A stretch of DNA of 11,068 nt. Source: an uncultured Eubacteriales bacterium. Lineage in GTDB: Bacteria; Bacillota; Clostridia; Oscillospirales; Feifaniaceae. The stretch spans positions 1 through 11,068 of the forward strand of contig CABRXB010000016.1 in assembly GCA_902474785.1 (NCBI GenBank). Direction: 5' to 3'. The notes beneath the pieces are model-generated. The model did not search any database, had not been told where the DNA came from, and saw only the letters and a program-made list of their open reading frames with translations. This document shows, in pieces, positions 10,102 to 11,068 of the stretch (within the stretch, counting starts at the first letter, position 1; every line of letters starts with the position of its first letter). Both the position numbers and the translations under genes were made by a program.

Positions 10102-10259
10102 CGAAAAGACCGAAAGCTTTTGTCACCGGACTCCTTTTTTTGGGCGGTGAAAAAAAGACGTTTGAGCAAAGAATGCGCCGCCCTTTGAACACAAATTTGA
10201 GCGCAACGGGATCTTTCAAAAATAAGGGAAATTGACAAAACAGCTTTTGATGATTCGGG
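10102..10259. other. Divergent dnaA-kynU intergenic core
   Basis: No gene is evident here. It contains TCACCG (10123-10128) / CGGTGA (10145-10150) and an overlapping GGGCGG (10142-10147) / CCGCCC (10178-10183), neither followed by a proper U tract. Short direct repeats AGCTTTTG (10115-10122, 10242-10249) and TTTGAGC (10161-10167, 10196-10202) are also present. These could be regulator sites or chance. Confidence 0.4.
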
Positions 10260-10290
10260 TTGACTTTTATGCCCTTGTGTCGTATATAAT
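10260..10290 (+). promoter_or_regulatory. Promoter for the kynU leader and kynU
   Basis: TTGACT (10260-10265) is a good -35. The downstream -10 is either TATATA (10283-10288, 17-bp spacer) or the perfect TATAAT (10285-10290, 19-bp spacer). A G-rich initial transcript follows (GGGGGCAGGAAGGGGGGG). Transcription from about 10297 would leave a leader of about 200 nt before kynU, long enough to hold control elements. Confidence 0.6.
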
Positions 10291-10336
10291 GGGGGCAGGA
10301 AGGGGGGGATGCCGCATGACCATGGAGGAGACGGCC

Positions 10337-10450
10337 ATGAGAGCAGAGCGTCAGGAAGAAGACGTTTTGGCGCCGCGCGCCCCGAGACGGGCAAATTGTG
10401 GCTGTGTTTCCCGTCTTCCAAAGTGGAAGCGTCTGCGCCTTCTGTGTTGA
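10337..10450 (+). CDS. Candidate 37-aa leader peptide with one Trp upstream of kynU
   Basis: I do not recognise this as a known family. GGAGGAG (10324-10330) lies 6 nt before ATG at 10337, an excellent ribosome binding site. The frame encodes 37 residues ending SRLPKWKRLRLLC, with a single Trp at residue 30 and a strongly basic C-terminus, and closes at TGA 10448-10450. The same frame could start at ATG 10316 or 10322. It sits entirely inside the kynU leader, 47 nt before the kynU start. The stop codon falls in the base of a stable hairpin. Its layout recalls translated leaders such as TnaC, but no residue pattern proves that; it may be a chance frame. Confidence 0.35.
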   Translation: MRAERQEEDVLAPRAPRRANCGCVSRLPKWKRLRLLC

Positions 10451-10479
10451 GATGTGGAACAACCGTCCACAGATCTCAA
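10447..10479 (+). promoter_or_regulatory. Leader hairpin just before the kynU ribosome binding site
   Basis: TTGAGAT (10447-10453) pairs with ATCTCAA (10473-10479), and GTGGA (10454-10458) pairs with TCCAC (10466-10470), leaving a 2-nt AG bulge and a 7-nt loop. That makes a 12-bp stem. It encloses the TGA of the upstream small frame and ends 4 nt before AAGGAGG (10484-10490). No U tract follows, so it is not a standard terminator. Alternative upstream pairings exist: AGACGGG (10385-10391) with CCCGTCT (10410-10416), and CTTCCA (10415-10420) with TGGAAG (10424-10429). TTCCA (10416-10420) could also pair with TGGAA (10455-10459). Confidence 0.5.
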
Positions 10480-10497
10480 TAACAAGGAGGAAATATT

Positions 10498-11068
10498 TTG
10501 GAAAATTATACTTATGGGATTGATTATGCCCGCGATCTCGATCAAAAAGACCCGCTGGCCAAGGTCAGAGAGCGGTTTTATCTGCTGCCCGGCACGATCT
10601 ATATGGACGGCAACTCCTGCGGCCTGTGCAGCGTGGAGGCGGAGCAGGCCCTGCTGCACTCGCTGGAGGCCTGGAAGAAAAACGGCTTTGCCTGGTGGGA
10701 TCAGAGCGACGAAAAGGGTCGTCCCTACAGCAAACTTGCCATTGGCATTGGACAGCGGCTTGCGGGACTGATCGGCGCGCGCCCCGATGAGGTCGCGGTG
10801 TCGGACACCACCACCATCAACATCCACCAGTGTCTTGCCACCTTCTACCACCCCACGGCGCAGCGATATAAGATTTTGGTCGACGAGCTCAACTTCCCCA
10901 CCGACCGCTATGTGGTGGACAGTCAGGTCGCTTTGCACGGGCTCGATGCGCAGCAGGCGGTCAAGGTGGTCAAAAGCCGCGACGGGCGCATGATCGAGGA
11001 GGACGACATCATCGCCGCCATGACAGACGATGTGGCGGTCGCCTTTTTCCCGTCGGTCTACTATCGCA
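10498..11068 (+). CDS. kynU: Kynureninase, N-terminal part, truncated by window edge
   Basis: Kynureninase is a PLP-dependent fold-type-I enzyme that cleaves kynurenine (or 3-hydroxykynurenine) to (3-hydroxy)anthranilate and alanine in tryptophan catabolism. The start is TTG at 10498, 7 nt after AAGGAGG (10484-10490); the 190 visible residues run off the right edge. Family-like segments are YMDGNSCGL (35-43), DTTTINIHQCLATFY (103-117, PLP-phosphate region), ILVDELNFPTDRYVVDSQ (126-143) followed by LHGLD, and FFPSVYYR (183-190). The family usually has DGNSLG; here Leu is Cys. The catalytic Lys lies beyond the window. It is divergent from dnaA, with its own promoter and a structured leader. A different aminotransferase-V-family enzyme is possible but less likely. 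Confidence 0.9.
   Translation, partial: MENYTYGIDYARDLDQKDPLAKVRERFYLLPGTIYMDGNSCGLCSVEAEQALLHSLEAWKKNGFAWWDQSDEKGRPYSKLAIGIGQRLAGLIGARPDEVAVSDTTTINIHQCLATFYHPTAQRYKILVDELNFPTDRYVVDSQVALHGLDAQQAVKVVKSRDGRMIEEDDIIAAMTDDVAVAFFPSVYYR

Noticed and set aside
10123..10150. Intrinsic terminator in the dnaA-kynU gap
   Set aside because: The TCACCG/CGGTGA stem is short with a 16-nt loop and is not followed by a U tract on either strand in the right position.
10016..10462. 148-codon minus-strand frame upstream of dnaA
   Set aside because: It spans both promoters and the leader hairpin, ends in low-complexity AT-derived residues, and resembles no family.
10300..10498. T-box riboswitch upstream of kynU
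   Set aside because: GTGGAACAACCG near 10454 faintly resembles the T-box sequence, but the conserved TGGNACC core is interrupted and there is no terminator U tract.

Overview
This window is a bacterial chromosomal replication-origin region. Seven genes on the minus strand lie in the order dnaA - dnaN - yaaA (S4 domain) - recF - remB (DUF370) - gyrB - gyrA, which is the order around oriC in Bacillus subtilis and many other Firmicutes. The DNA is GC-rich in the genes. GyrA carries GDASVYD and GyrB carries LPLWGKMLN, variants I associate with GC-rich Clostridia (Oscillospiraceae/Lachnospiraceae-like gut anaerobes). I therefore infer a high-GC clostridial Firmicute; no species call is possible.

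Layout, left to right. 1-263 has no gene but holds a strong 12-bp-stem terminator (192-220) that can stop gyrA transcription. gyrA (264-2867) and gyrB (2999-5029) follow, separated by a spacer with a perfect 20-bp palindrome. gyrB has its own AT-rich promoter region with an inverted repeat (5187-5217), and its frame stays open well upstream of the start I prefer. remB (5220-5504), recF (5597-6712) and yaaA (6756-7043) come next, then dnaN (7237-8343). The dnaN-dnaA gap (8344-8656) is the best oriC candidate: several same-orientation DnaA-box variants next to a GC cluster, a phased trinucleotide run and an AT-rich tract. dnaA is 8657-10003.

Upstream of dnaA is a 494-bp divergent intergenic region. 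It holds a good dnaA promoter in a very AT-rich tract. On the other strand it holds a promoter and a ~200-nt leader for a divergent, edge-truncated kynureninase gene (kynU, 10498 onward, TTG start). Many relatives have rpmH-rnpA-yidC here instead. The leader carries a short reading frame with an excellent ribosome binding site and a single Trp codon eight codons before its stop. The stop codon lies in the base of a 12-bp hairpin just before the kynU ribosome binding site. This looks like a possible translated leader controlling a tryptophan-catabolic gene and is the most novel candidate here.

Together the minus-strand genes handle initiation (DnaA), clamp loading and processivity (DnaN), gap repair (RecF) and supercoiling (GyrA/GyrB), with a small RNA-binding protein and a RemA-like regulator embedded. 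All genes, including kynU, are transcribed away from the proposed origin, so co-directionally with the forks.
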